Positions 1 through 8,348 of a stretch of DNA of 8,827 bases are shown one piece after another. Source of the DNA: SAR324 cluster bacterium (GTDB taxonomy: Bacteria; SAR324; JACQKK01); NCBI GenBank assembly GCA_022572825.1, contig JACZVE010000101.1:1-8827 (forward strand). The letters are read 5' to 3'. The number at the start of each line of letters is the position of its first letter. Within the stretch, counting starts at the first letter, position 1. Position numbers and translations under genes: made by a program. The notes beneath the pieces are model-generated. The model saw only the letters and a program-made list of their open reading frames with translations, was not told the DNA's origin and made no database searches.

Positions 1-2
1 AC

Positions 3-229
3 TGTCAGGACTGTCCATCGCGAACCCGCATCCCCAAGGCGGACTGCCCCCGCCCCGGGCGCCGGGCCACCTTCGCGCTTGCCGCGGCGTTCCGGGCTGC
101 CGGTCACGACGTGGCCGCTTCGGCGAGCCGGCTGGAGGGTCTGGGCGGTGATTCCTGGCGGGCAAGCACCGTTTGTCCGCTGGCTGGGCCAGCCGGCGCG
201 CGCGTAGCGTTTAAAAGAAAGGGACGACC

Positions 230-239
<10 letters not shown>
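3..239 (+). CDS. 3' end of an unidentified Cys-rich protein (partial)
   Basis: This is an open frame running in from the left edge and ending at TAA 237-239, giving about 78 visible residues. It opens with a C-x2-C pair (residues 1 and 4) and a third Cys at about residue 15, then an Ala-rich helix-like stretch, another Cys at about residue 58, and a basic tail. Third codon positions are strongly G/C, as in real genes here. The residue mix looks more protein-like than the competing frame ending at 207, which is rich in Arg, Pro and Trp. It overlaps the first 10 bases of hppA, which would allow translational coupling. The clustered cysteines suggest a small metal site, but I do not recognise the family and the N-terminus is outside the window. 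It could also be non-coding GC-rich DNA. Confidence 0.35.
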
Positions 240-2497
<2,258 letters not shown>

Positions 2498-2589
2498 GTC
2501 GCCTCACGGCGGACGTGGCGCCGCGTGCACCGTTGCCGCTTTAGGTCTTGCGATTCGAGGCTGTGCGGGGGAAAATAATGCATCACAAC

Positions 2590-2608
2590 CCGTACCGCCG
2601 CGGCACGG
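2590..2608. repeat. 19-bp imperfect palindrome downstream of hppA
   Basis: CCGTACCGCCGCGGCACGG reads almost the same on both strands: nine-base arms with one mismatch around a central C. It lies about 90 bp after the hppA stop and could fold into a hairpin in the hppA transcript. No T-run follows, so it is not a standard intrinsic terminator. Confidence 0.3.
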
Positions 2609-2812
2609 CTTGGCCGTTCGCCGAATCGGGGCCCGAACCGCAGCACCATTCACCAGCGGCTGCCTGGGGCCACGACCTGCGCGGGCACCGCGGCGGGGCA
2701 AGCGCGCTCCCCTGTCCGCCGGGCTGATGGCACGGCGCTGAATGGACGCATAAGTGCGCGGATCGGCCGGCGGGGCGGGGCAGCGATATATTTCTGTTGC
2801 ACCTTGGCGGCG

Positions 2813-2823
2813 GATAGTCTATC
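2813..2823. promoter_or_regulatory. Perfect 11-bp palindrome GATAGTCTATC
   Basis: GATAG-T-CTATC is a perfect inverted repeat around one base, in the spacer about 215 bp before the DksA-like start. It sits inside a longer GC-rich inverted repeat (arms about 2770-2781 and 2831-2841, GGGCGGGGC / GCCCCGCCC). It could be a protein-binding site or part of a structured leader. This is low confidence because an 11-bp palindrome can occur by chance. Confidence 0.2.
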
Positions 2824-2958
2824 AGGGAAAGCCCCGCCCGCACCTCATGACGGGTGATCGCAGACGGGGCGCAAGCCATTGCACCTGCCACGGGACGCCG
2901 CTCTGCAACGGAGGCATCAAGCGGTGCTCTGGATGATTCGCAGTCGTCTTCCGATAAG

Positions 2959-2989
2959 CATTTTTCGAATTGCAAAGCATTTTCGAATT
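2959..2989 (+). promoter_or_regulatory. Tandem CATTTT(T)CGAATT boxes upstream of the DksA-like gene
   Basis: Two nearly identical boxes, CATTTTTCGAATT (2959-2971) and CATTTTCGAATT (2978-2989), lie in an AT-rich island 50-80 bp before the start codon. Each contains the palindrome TTCGAA, and the two palindromes are 18 bp apart, a little under two helical turns. The spacing would suit either a two-site operator or a weak -35/-10 pair, but neither box matches sigma70 hexamers well. Confidence 0.3.
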
Positions 2990-3036
2990 ATCGACCGGCA
3001 GGGTATTTCCAACGCGGAGGGATAGCGAAACACACG

Positions 3037-3495
3037 ATGGCTACTTCAAAGAATGCGAAAATCAAGTCGAAGATACCTCACATTGACAGCAAGACGCTCA
3101 GCCAGATCATCGCCAAGCTGCAGGAAATGCGCGAGGAGAGCCTGAATATCGTCAACGCGCATATGCAGAGCGATCTCAAGCCCCGCGAGGAAAGCTCGGA
3201 TGTGGGTGACGACCTGGATCAGGCCTCCAACGAGCGCGACCGGGAATTCAACCTGATCATGCACCAGCGCCATCTGCGGCGTCTGCAGCAAATCGAGGAC
3301 GCATTCGAACGCATCGATGATTCCACCTACGGGCTCTGCGAAGGAACGGATGAGCCCATCAATCCCAAACGGCTGCTGATCATGCCCCTGGCGCGCTACA
3401 GTCTGGAATATCAGGAGCAGCAGGAAAAAACGTTGGGCCGCTCGCTAGACGGCGGCTATGGCGCGCCCGAGGAAGCCTTTTCCCAGGAGGAGTGA
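3037..3495 (+). CDS. DksA/TraR-family regulator lacking the zinc-finger cysteines
   Basis: This is a 152-residue protein of the DksA/TraR family, whose members bind the RNA polymerase secondary channel and adjust transcription, often with ppGpp. A basic N-terminal tail is followed by a long coiled coil (about 18-95). Its tip, DDLDQA (58-63), aligns with the D-x-x-D-x-A tip of DksA. The C-terminal globular part starts YGLCEGTDEPI (98-108) and keeps the P-x-x-R-L and P-x-A-R framework. Of the four expected zinc cysteines only Cys101 remains; the other positions read Thr104, Ser122 and Tyr125. Such degenerate zinc fingers are known in some DksA-like subfamilies. ATG 3037 gives the usual family length, although the best Shine-Dalgarno (GGAGGG) lies unusually far upstream at about 3016-3021. 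The frame stays open upstream, so a longer N-terminus cannot be excluded. It is convergent with the E2 gene. Confidence 0.88.
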   Translation: MATSKNAKIKSKIPHIDSKTLSQIIAKLQEMREESLNIVNAHMQSDLKPREESSDVGDDLDQASNERDREFNLIMHQRHLRRLQQIEDAFERIDDSTYGLCEGTDEPINPKRLLIMPLARYSLEYQEQQEKTLGRSLDGGYGAPEEAFSQEE

Positions 3496-3502
3496 TCCTC
3501 CT
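3485..3502 (+). terminator. Small hairpin over the DksA-like stop codon
   Basis: AGGAGG (3485-3490), a six-base loop and CCTCCT (3497-3502) form a six-pair stem spanning the TGA stop. There is no T-run after it, so termination is doubtful. The 130-bp convergent spacer that follows also holds GC-rich GCCGGCCGC repeats (about 3528-3556) that could serve both strands. Confidence 0.25.
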
Positions 3503-3625
3503 GCTTGCCGTTATCCATGCCATACCGCCGGCCGCGGCCACCGCGCCGGCCGCAGCGTCCCGCCCCGCCATTTGCGGTGTGCGGACAGGCCTCCGCCCAA
3601 ATCTCAGGTATCAGGGCCGCGATCA

Positions 3626-4696
3626 TTATGGCCCCGGCTCCGCCTCCATGTGGTGCTTGATGCGTTGCAGCAGGCGGGAGGCGGGGGCGCCATCCACGGC
3701 GCGGTGATCGAAGCTGAGGCAAAAGGTGCACATCGGGGCCACGGCGATCGCTCCGTCCTTGACGACGACCCGCTCCTCCACCTTGCCGATGGCCAGGATG
3801 AAGATTTCCGGTGGGTTCAGCACGGCCGTGAACGCGGAGACGTCGAACTCGCCCAGGCTGGTAATGGTAAGGCTGCTTCCGTAAAGCTCGTCCCGGTGCA
3901 ACGACATGCGCAGTGCCTTGCGGATCAGCCCCTTGAAGCGCCGCTGAATCTCCTGCAGCCCGGCGCCGCTCAGATCCTTCATGGACACGGTCACCAGGTT
4001 GTCCCCCAGCGCCACCGCCATGCCCACGTGGATCCCTTCCAGGGCCACCGCTTCCCCGTCGATCAGGTGATAGTTGAAGCTGGGCAGGTCCTGGAAGGCC
4101 CTTACAACCGCGTGCGCGATGTAGATATTGTAGCTGGGCGCCTCGTGGCCTGCTGCTTTCAAGGCCTGCCGATGGGACTCCACGCGGGTGAAATCCACAT
4201 CGGCAAACAGATCCACCTTGGGCGCGTCCTGCCAGGACCTGGCCATCCGCTGAGCGGTGACCCGCCGCAGTTGACCGCGCAGCACCCTGCGATGCTTGTC
4301 CAAGGCGTCCCCGGGAGCCGCGCCGCCCTCCGCGTCGATCTTACCGGCGGAGGGAGCGCCCCGCGAGGCGGAGTGGATCAATTCGGCAAGATTATCCGGT
4401 GGGGGCGCGATCTGCGGCTCCCAGCCCACCAGCCGACACTGGCCCGCGGGCGGCTTTTCGCCGGGGTTGCCGATCCAGCCGATGGTTTCCCCCTCGGGAA
4501 CGATCGCTCCTTCCGGCGCCCACGCCGCCAGGAACACGCCGTCCACTTCGGCCACGAGGACGTGCACCGTCTTTTCCATCGCCACCTCCACCACGCCCTC
4601 GCCCGCGCGCACCGGATCGCCCGGCGCCTTCAGCCAGCTGAGGATGGTTCCCTCGCGGGTGGCGTATCCCAGGTGCGGGAGCTGGATTCCGGGCAC
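3626..4696 (-). CDS. 2-oxo-acid dehydrogenase E2-type dihydrolipoamide acyltransferase
   Basis: E2 subunits carry a lipoyl arm and transfer an acyl group to CoA within 2-oxo-acid (or acetoin) dehydrogenase complexes. From the GTG start the protein is 356 residues. An N-terminal lipoyl domain spans about 2-77, with the expected lipoyl lysine in MEKT (Lys42). A linker (about 78-140) follows, then a full catalytic acyltransferase domain (about 141-350) ending with SFDHRAVDGAPA, whose His331 and Asp335 form the HxxxDG active site. I cannot see a peripheral subunit-binding domain between the two; the protein is shorter than typical E2s of 400 or more residues. GTG 4696 follows GGAACA at good spacing and begins directly at the lipoyl fold. 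An upstream ATG at 4771 would add 25 unfamiliar residues and has no clear ribosome site. No E1 or E3 gene lies in the window, so the substrate is unknown. Confidence 0.88.
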   Translation of the reverse strand: MPGIQLPHLGYATREGTILSWLKAPGDPVRAGEGVVEVAMEKTVHVLVAEVDGVFLAAWAPEGAIVPEGETIGWIGNPGEKPPAGQCRLVGWEPQIAPPPDNLAELIHSASRGAPSAGKIDAEGGAAPGDALDKHRRVLRGQLRRVTAQRMARSWQDAPKVDLFADVDFTRVESHRQALKAAGHEAPSYNIYIAHAVVRAFQDLPSFNYHLIDGEAVALEGIHVGMAVALGDNLVTVSMKDLSGAGLQEIQRRFKGLIRKALRMSLHRDELYGSSLTITSLGEFDVSAFTAVLNPPEIFILAIGKVEERVVVKDGAIAVAPMCTFCLSFDHRAVDGAPASRLLQRIKHHMEAEPGP

Positions 4697-5038
4697 GGCT
4701 GTTCCGTGGACGAGTGCTGGTTTTTGGGCGTCGCCCGCTGCGGACCGCCCATGCCACCTAGCGGGTATCATACAAGCGTTGTCGCCGGCAATCGGGCAAA
4801 CGCCTATGGCGGGAAACGATCATTGCAGGCCCTGAGCATTGATACGGCTTGACTTTTCCGGCGATTTTCCCTAGAACACGCTACTCGCGCTCGCTCGTAG
4901 GCAAGGGTAGCCACGCGGTGGCCGACCCGTAGCTGGGTGTTCGCTTCCCCCCGTCGGCCGGACACGCCCTACTCTCTCCACGAATCAGTATCCTAGAACC
5001 CATCTCCAAGAACACGCGCGGCGATCGGTAGAGAATCC
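4697..5038. other. Divergent E2/ilvE intergenic region
   Basis: About 340 bp lie between the two divergent starts. It contains the ilvE promoter (4849-4877) and, on the minus strand, a TATGAT hexamer (4767-4772 as ATCATA on +) that could be the E2 -10 element, though no matching -35 is visible. The part between the ilvE promoter and ATG carries an inverted repeat GCCAC-GCG-GTGGC near 4918-4930. No Leu/Ile/Val-rich leader peptide is visible. Confidence 0.5.
4849..4877 (+). promoter_or_regulatory. Sigma70-type promoter for ilvE
   Basis: TTGACT (4849-4854) and TAGAAC (4872-4877) are separated by exactly 17 bp. The -35 matches five of six consensus bases and the -10 four of six. Transcription from about 4884 would give a leader of about 155 nt before the ilvE ATG. 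This is the best promoter match I noticed in the window. Confidence 0.6.
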
Positions 5039-6166
5039 ATGGAGTTCAAGATCAATCCCGTTCCGCCAGGGGAGCGGCGTTCCAAGCCAGGGGACGAGAC
5101 CAAGTTGGGCTTTGGCAGAACTTACAGCGACCACATGTTCACGATGAAGTGGACGGCGGACGGTGGATGGAGCGATGCCACGGTAGGCAGGTACGGTGCG
5201 CTGGCGCTGGAGCCGTCTGCTTTGGTGCTCCATTACGGGCAAACCATATTCGAGGGTCTCAAGGCCTATCGCAATCCGCACGGCAGCATCAATCTGTTCC
5301 GGCCCCGCGCCAACGCCGCGCGCTTCAACCGCTCCGCGGCCCGGCTGGATCTGCCGCAGCTTGACGAGCAGGTGTTCATGCAGGGTATCGAGGCCCTGTT
5401 GGAGCTGGATCACGAGTGGATCCCCCGTTCCCGCGGCACGTCGCTCTACATCCGTCCGACCATGATCGCGACGGAGCCCTACATCGGGTTGAAATCGGCC
5501 TCGCAGGTGCTGTTTTTCATCATCACCGGACCGGTGGGGGCCTACTACCCGGAGGGATTCAACCCGATCAGAATCACCGTCTGCGAGAAGTACTCGCGGG
5601 CAGGCCCCGGCGGGCTCGGTTCCGCCAAGACGGCAGCCAACTACGCCGCCAGCCTGGTGGCGGAAAAGGAGGCCATCAAGGCCGGCTATACCCAGGTGTT
5701 GTGGCTGGATGCGGCCAGCCGCAAGTACGTGGAGGAAGTAGGCTCCATGAACATCCTGTTCAAGATCGCCGGCAAGGTGATCACGCCGCCCGCGGGCGAA
5801 ACCATTCTGGCGGGGATCACCAAGGACTCGGCCCTGCAACTTCTCAAAAGCTGGAACGTGCCCGTCGAGGAATACCGCATCACCATCGACGAGCTGCTGG
5901 CGGCGCACGCCGACGGCACGCTGGAGGAGGCCTTCGGCGCGGGCACGGCGGCCGTCATTTCTCCGGTGGGCCAACTGGAGTACAAGGGCGCCACATACGA
6001 GGTGGCCGACGGCCAGACGGGTCCGCTGGCGCGCAAGGTTTTTGAAGCACTGATGGCCATTCAGTATGGGGAGCAGCCCGACCCCTTCGGGTGGATCCAC
6101 GAGGTCGTCCCCGCGCAGATGGCGCAACGGGCAGCGCCCGTGGCTGTTGCCGCCGCCAAGTCGTAG
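5039..6166 (+). CDS. ilvE: Branched-chain amino acid aminotransferase (class IV, type II)
   Basis: This PLP enzyme catalyses the reversible transamination that forms or degrades leucine, isoleucine and valine using glutamate / 2-oxoglutarate. It has 375 residues, within the 350-390 typical of the longer, eukaryote-like BCAT subfamily (E. coli IlvE is about 309). Motifs in order: GFGRTYSDHMF (24-34), LHYGQTIFEGLKAYR (64-78), LFRPRANAARFN (86-97) with the phosphate-contacting Arg, GSAKTAANYAASL (194-206) with PLP Lys197, QVLWLDA (219-225), EEVGSMNI (232-239), and GTAAVISPVG (302-311). All expected catalytic positions are present. The ATG is preceded only by a weak GGTAGAG site, but the domain starts shortly after it. 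It is a monocistronic-looking gene with its own promoter at 4849-4877; no other ilv or leu genes are in the window. Confidence 0.95.
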   Translation: MEFKINPVPPGERRSKPGDETKLGFGRTYSDHMFTMKWTADGGWSDATVGRYGALALEPSALVLHYGQTIFEGLKAYRNPHGSINLFRPRANAARFNRSAARLDLPQLDEQVFMQGIEALLELDHEWIPRSRGTSLYIRPTMIATEPYIGLKSASQVLFFIITGPVGAYYPEGFNPIRITVCEKYSRAGPGGLGSAKTAANYAASLVAEKEAIKAGYTQVLWLDAASRKYVEEVGSMNILFKIAGKVITPPAGETILAGITKDSALQLLKSWNVPVEEYRITIDELLAAHADGTLEEAFGAGTAAVISPVGQLEYKGATYEVADGQTGPLARKVFEALMAIQYGEQPDPFGWIHEVVPAQMAQRAAPVAVAAAKS

Positions 6167-6215
6167 TGCGCCGTAACCCTTCCATCAGCCTGAAGTTTCC
6201 AGCGCCGACCGGTGT

Positions 6216-6238
6216 GCCGCCGGTGTTCCGGTGGCGGC
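6216..6238 (+). terminator. Candidate ilvE terminator hairpin
   Basis: GCCGCC (6216-6221) pairs with GGCGGC (6233-6238), extended by one G-U pair, around a nine-base loop. It lies 50 bp after the ilvE stop. Only a short GATTT follows instead of a long T-run, so termination may be inefficient. Confidence 0.35.
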
Positions 6239-6285
6239 GATTTGAAGGACAAACTTATGACGGCTCGCCGTTGGAACCTCACCCC

Positions 6286-6352
6286 CTGAAACGTTCGCCA
6301 GCTCGCGTTGAAACGTTTGCGAGTCGCGCGTTGAAACGCTGCGAGTCTCGCG
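6286..6352 (+). repeat. Three degenerate tandem 22-23-bp repeats
   Basis: Units run 6286-6307, 6308-6330 and 6331-6352. Each begins with (C/T)TGAAACG and ends with a CGCG step. The second and third also share GCGAGTC in the middle; the first is more diverged (GCCAGCTCGCG). They fill the left half of the inverted-repeat element. Confidence 0.55.
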
Positions 6353-6356
6353 TTTC

Positions 6357-6383
6357 TTCCCCCTCTCCGCTGGGCAGAGAGGG
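6357..6383. repeat. Nine-pair hairpin inside the inverted-repeat element
   Basis: TCCCCCTCT pairs perfectly with AGAGGGGGA around a loop of about nine bases (CCGCTGGGC). It occupies the right half of the 6257-6420 element, just before its right arm, so the single-stranded element could fold into a long branched hairpin. Confidence 0.5.
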
Positions 6384-6559
6384 GGATTTAGGGGGTGAGG
6401 TTCCGACGCAAAGCCGTCATTAATTAATCTTTGAATGCATTTTGGTATCAGTCCCCCCATGCCCCCATTTTACGGGGGTTAGGATTGCTGGTCTTGGAAG
6501 CTAACCGATTGTTTTTGTAAAATTTATTTGGGTGCAGGTTGCCGCCCCACGCGCTCAGC

Positions 6560-7588
6560 CTAAACCAACCCCTCCGTCTCCCCGAAGCCGAACATCAGGT
6601 TCATGTTCTGCACGGCCTGCCCCGCGGCTCCTTTGAGCAGGTTGTCCATGGCGGTCAGCACCACCCAGTTGCGGCCGGAATCGTCCGGGTGCAGGCTGAC
6701 GACGCAGTCGTTGGTGTAATTGGCCATCTTGAGCTCGGCGCCGCGCCCCTCCGGCAGCAGCGTCACGAACGGCTCGGCCTCGGCGAAGCGGGCATAGCGG
6801 CGCCGCAGCTCCCGCGGCGGGATGGGCTGCTGGAAGCGCAGGTAGATCGTGGAGAGAATGCCGCGGGAGATGGGCAGCAGGTGGGGGGTGAACACGACCG
6901 CGCCCTGCGTCGCGGGATCGTAGGGGGTGCATTGAGCCAGATACTGCTCGATCTCCGGCGTGTGCTGATGGCTGAACACCTTGTAGGCCCGGAAGTTCTC
7001 GTTGACCTCCATGAAGTTGCTGGAGTCGTCCTCCACCCGCCCACCGGCGCCGGAAACGCCGGATTTCGCGTCGATGACGGGCGGCGCGGCCAGTGTGCCC
7101 GCAAGCTCCCCCAGCGGCAGCAGGCCGATCAGCGCCCCGGTGGGATAGCAACCCGGGTTGGCCACCAGCCGCGCTCCGGCAATCCGCTCGCGAAAGGCCT
7201 CCGGCAATCCGAACACAGCCTGGCGCAATGCCTCCGGCGCCGTGTGGGTGAGCCCGTAGAAGCGCTGGAATACGGCCACGTCCGCCAGCCGGAACACGCC
7301 TGAGAGATCGATCACCCGCACACCCTGATCCAGCAGCCTGGGGGCCTGCTCCAGGCTCGCCTGGTTCGGCACGGCGAGGAAGGCCACGTCGCAGCCGTCC
7401 AAGGTTGCGTCATGGCCGCGAAAGGTGAGCCCTACACGGCTCAGCTCCGGGAATGCTTCGCCCACGGCCCGGCCCTCGTGCTTGCCGGAAGTCACCACGG
7501 ACAGCTCCACCCCTCCGTGCCGGGCAAGCAGGCGGATCAGTTCCAGGCCGGAAAGGCCCGCCGCTCCGATGATGGCCGCTTTGGTCAT
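6560..7588 (-). CDS. argC: N-acetyl-gamma-glutamyl-phosphate reductase
   Basis: ArgC performs the third step of arginine biosynthesis, the NADPH-dependent reduction of N-acetyl-glutamyl phosphate to the semialdehyde in the cytoplasm. The 342-residue length fits the type-1 family (about 310-350). An N-terminal Rossmann fold opens with AAIIGAAGLSGLELIRLL (4-21). VIDLSGVFRL (92-101) and the active-site block NPGCYPTGAL (144-153) with nucleophile Cys147 follow. DAKSGVSGAG (173-182) and HQHTPEIEQ (207-215) with a catalytic His complete the set. The ATG at 7588 starts exactly at the nucleotide-binding strand; its ribosome site (GACGGAA) is weak and distant, consistent with translation coupled to the upstream Fe-S gene, whose TGA lies only 7 bp before. 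The stop is TAG. No other arg genes are visible. Confidence 0.96.
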   Translation of the reverse strand: MTKAAIIGAAGLSGLELIRLLARHGGVELSVVTSGKHEGRAVGEAFPELSRVGLTFRGHDATLDGCDVAFLAVPNQASLEQAPRLLDQGVRVIDLSGVFRLADVAVFQRFYGLTHTAPEALRQAVFGLPEAFRERIAGARLVANPGCYPTGALIGLLPLGELAGTLAAPPVIDAKSGVSGAGGRVEDDSSNFMEVNENFRAYKVFSHQHTPEIEQYLAQCTPYDPATQGAVVFTPHLLPISRGILSTIYLRFQQPIPPRELRRRYARFAEAEPFVTLLPEGRGAELKMANYTNDCVVSLHPDDSGRNWVVLTAMDNLLKGAAGQAVQNMNLMFGFGETEGLV

Positions 7589-7595
7589 GGTGTAT

Positions 7596-8246
7596 TCAGT
7601 TTCCGTCGTCCTGAAACTCGACCCGCCCGTGGCTGCCGTCGCAGAACGGTTTATTGGCCGACGCACCGCAGCGGCAGAGCGCGTAACGTCGCTTGTCGGC
7701 GCTCGCGCTCCAGGCGACGCCATCCAGCGCGACGTCGCCCCGCACGAAGTAGGGGCCATCCTTGGAAACGGTGATCCATGGCTCGCCTTGTGGCTCCTGA
7801 TAGGCCGCGCCCTGGAACACGTAGCCAAGGGCCCCGGAAGGGCATTTGCGAATCGTCTCCATGATTGCCTGGCCGTCCGCCCCGTCGGGATCGATCCAGG
7901 GTTCCGTGCCCAGCCGGAAGACCGCCGCGAGGTTGTCCGTGCACTCGCCGATGTGGGCGCAGAGGAAGCGGTTGTCCTGGATGGTCACCTCCCCGCCCGC
8001 ATACGCATCCTGCCTGTCGGCGCCCTTGTCGGCCGTGTTCTCCCCGGAGAAATCGATTTTCGCATGGGTGCCGTCGCAGAAGGGCTTGTTGGCCGATCCC
8101 CCGCAGCGGCAGAGCGCGATGGTTGGCTTGCTTGCGATCGCCTCTCCCCTGGAGTTTTGCAGGCGCTCCAGGTTCTTGACGATCAGCGGGCCCTTCGGGG
8201 CCAGGCGGATGGTGACCGGCTCGGTCTCTCCCTTGGTCGTGCTCAC
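7596..8246 (-). CDS. CDGSH / 4Fe-4S / CDGSH iron-sulfur protein
   Basis: This 216-residue soluble protein has three Fe-S modules. The first CDGSH finger is CRCGGSANKPFCDGTH (46-61), with ligands Cys46, Cys48, Cys57 and His61. A central divergent ferredoxin-like (Fer4_19 / YjdI-type) segment has Cys96, Cys102 and the CPSGAL motif at Cys135. The second CDGSH finger is CRCGASANKPFCDGSH (191-206). Each CDGSH finger should hold a labile [2Fe-2S] cluster; such proteins are linked to redox or iron-sulfur handling, but the exact role of this bacterial architecture is not settled. GTG 8246 is chosen because a strong AAAGGAG lies just upstream; an in-frame ATG at 8273 precedes that site and is unlikely. 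It is the first gene of a two-gene unit with argC, 7 bp apart. No signal peptide is seen. Confidence 0.93.
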   Translation of the reverse strand: MSTTKGETEPVTIRLAPKGPLIVKNLERLQNSRGEAIASKPTIALCRCGGSANKPFCDGTHAKIDFSGENTADKGADRQDAYAGGEVTIQDNRFLCAHIGECTDNLAAVFRLGTEPWIDPDGADGQAIMETIRKCPSGALGYVFQGAAYQEPQGEPWITVSKDGPYFVRGDVALDGVAWSASADKRRYALCRCGASANKPFCDGSHGRVEFQDDGN

Positions 8247-8324
8247 GATTGCTCCTTTAAGAGAGACAGGCAAAATGGCTTACAATCAAGCCTGCAAAGA
8301 CAGCAGAAAAAAGGGCCTGAACTA

Positions 8325-8342
8325 ATACTCTACTGTGTCAGT
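8325..8342. promoter_or_regulatory. Possible IscR-like (type 1) operator upstream of the Fe-S gene
   Basis: ATACTCTACTGTGTCAGT matches about 16 of the first 18 positions of the E. coli type-1 IscR consensus as I remember it (ATASYYGACT, then RWWWYAGT), but the last seven positions of the 25-base site do not fit. It lies about 80 bp before the GTG of the CDGSH gene and overlaps a minus-strand TATTAG that could be a -10 element. Regulation by an Fe-S sensor would suit the gene. The consensus is from memory and no iscR is in the window. Confidence 0.22.
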
Positions 8343-8348
8343 TTCAGC

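Larger units (their letters stand above)
2498..3036. other. Gene-poor spacer between hppA and the DksA-like gene
   Basis: About 540 bp without a convincing gene. It holds a 19-bp imperfect palindrome (2590-2608), a GC-rich inverted repeat with arms near 2770-2781 and 2831-2841, an 11-bp palindrome (2813-2823), and tandem TTCGAA boxes just before the next gene. Two short frames (16 and 49 codons) are present but unsupported. No U-tract terminator for hppA is visible. Confidence 0.6.
6257..6420. mobile_element. 164-bp MITE-like inverted-repeat element
   Basis: The ends are complementary. ATGACGGCT (6257-6265) mirrors AGCCGTCAT (6412-6420), and, after seven less conserved bases on each side, GGAACCTCACCCCCT (6273-6287) mirrors AGGGGGTGAGGTTCC (6390-6404) perfectly. 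The 31-base arms match at about 27 positions. If the termini are taken as TGACGGCT, both ends are flanked by TTA (6255-6257 and 6420-6422), compatible with a 3-bp target duplication, though this is too short to prove it. Inside are three tandem 22-23-bp repeats and a nine-pair hairpin. It has no coding capacity. It could be a non-autonomous transposable element or a dispersed intergenic repeat of the AGGGGGTGAGG type seen in several bacterial genomes. Confidence 0.55.
6167..6559. other. Repeat-rich spacer between convergent ilvE and argC
   Basis: About 390 bp without a gene. In order it holds a GC hairpin (6216-6238), a 164-bp MITE-like inverted-repeat element (6257-6420), the palindrome ATTAATTAAT (6419-6428), a C5/G5 hairpin (6462-6478: CCCCC, ATTTTAC, GGGGG), and an AT-rich patch (about 6508-6531) before the argC stop. 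The convergent arrangement makes this spacer a likely site of termination from both sides. Confidence 0.65.

Noticed and set aside
2578..2727. 49-codon frame after hppA with a G-rich stretch before its ATG
   Set aside because: The product is His/Pro/Gly-rich without any motif, it covers a palindrome, and codon use gives no coding signal. Kept as spacer.
2854..3036. N-terminal extension of the DksA-like protein from GTG 2854
   Set aside because: The extra 61 residues are low in family likeness and run through the tandem TTCGAA boxes. ATG 3037 gives the usual family length.
4697..4771. ATG at 4771 as the E2 start
   Set aside because: It lacks a ribosome site, overlaps a possible -10 hexamer, and adds residues before the lipoyl fold begins. 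GTG 4696 fits better, though this is not proven.
3458..4852. 464-codon plus-strand frame opposite the E2 gene
   Set aside because: His/Arg/Gly-rich antisense shadow; the minus-strand E2 has clear domains and active-site motifs.
6286..6352. CRISPR-like array
   Set aside because: Three short degenerate repeats are contiguous, without unique spacers, and no cas genes are present.
6462..6478. C5/G5 hairpin as an intrinsic terminator for argC or ilvE
   Set aside because: The five-pair stem has no T-run downstream on either strand, so it is listed only as a hairpin in the spacer.
7589..7828. Longer argC product beginning near 7828
   Set aside because: It would overlap most of the second CDGSH domain, and the ArgC Rossmann fold begins exactly at ATG 7588.
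8275..8325. 16-codon plus-strand frame opposite the Fe-S leader
   Set aside because: It has a passable ribosome site but is too short, has no conservation evidence, and overlaps the likely minus-strand promoter region.
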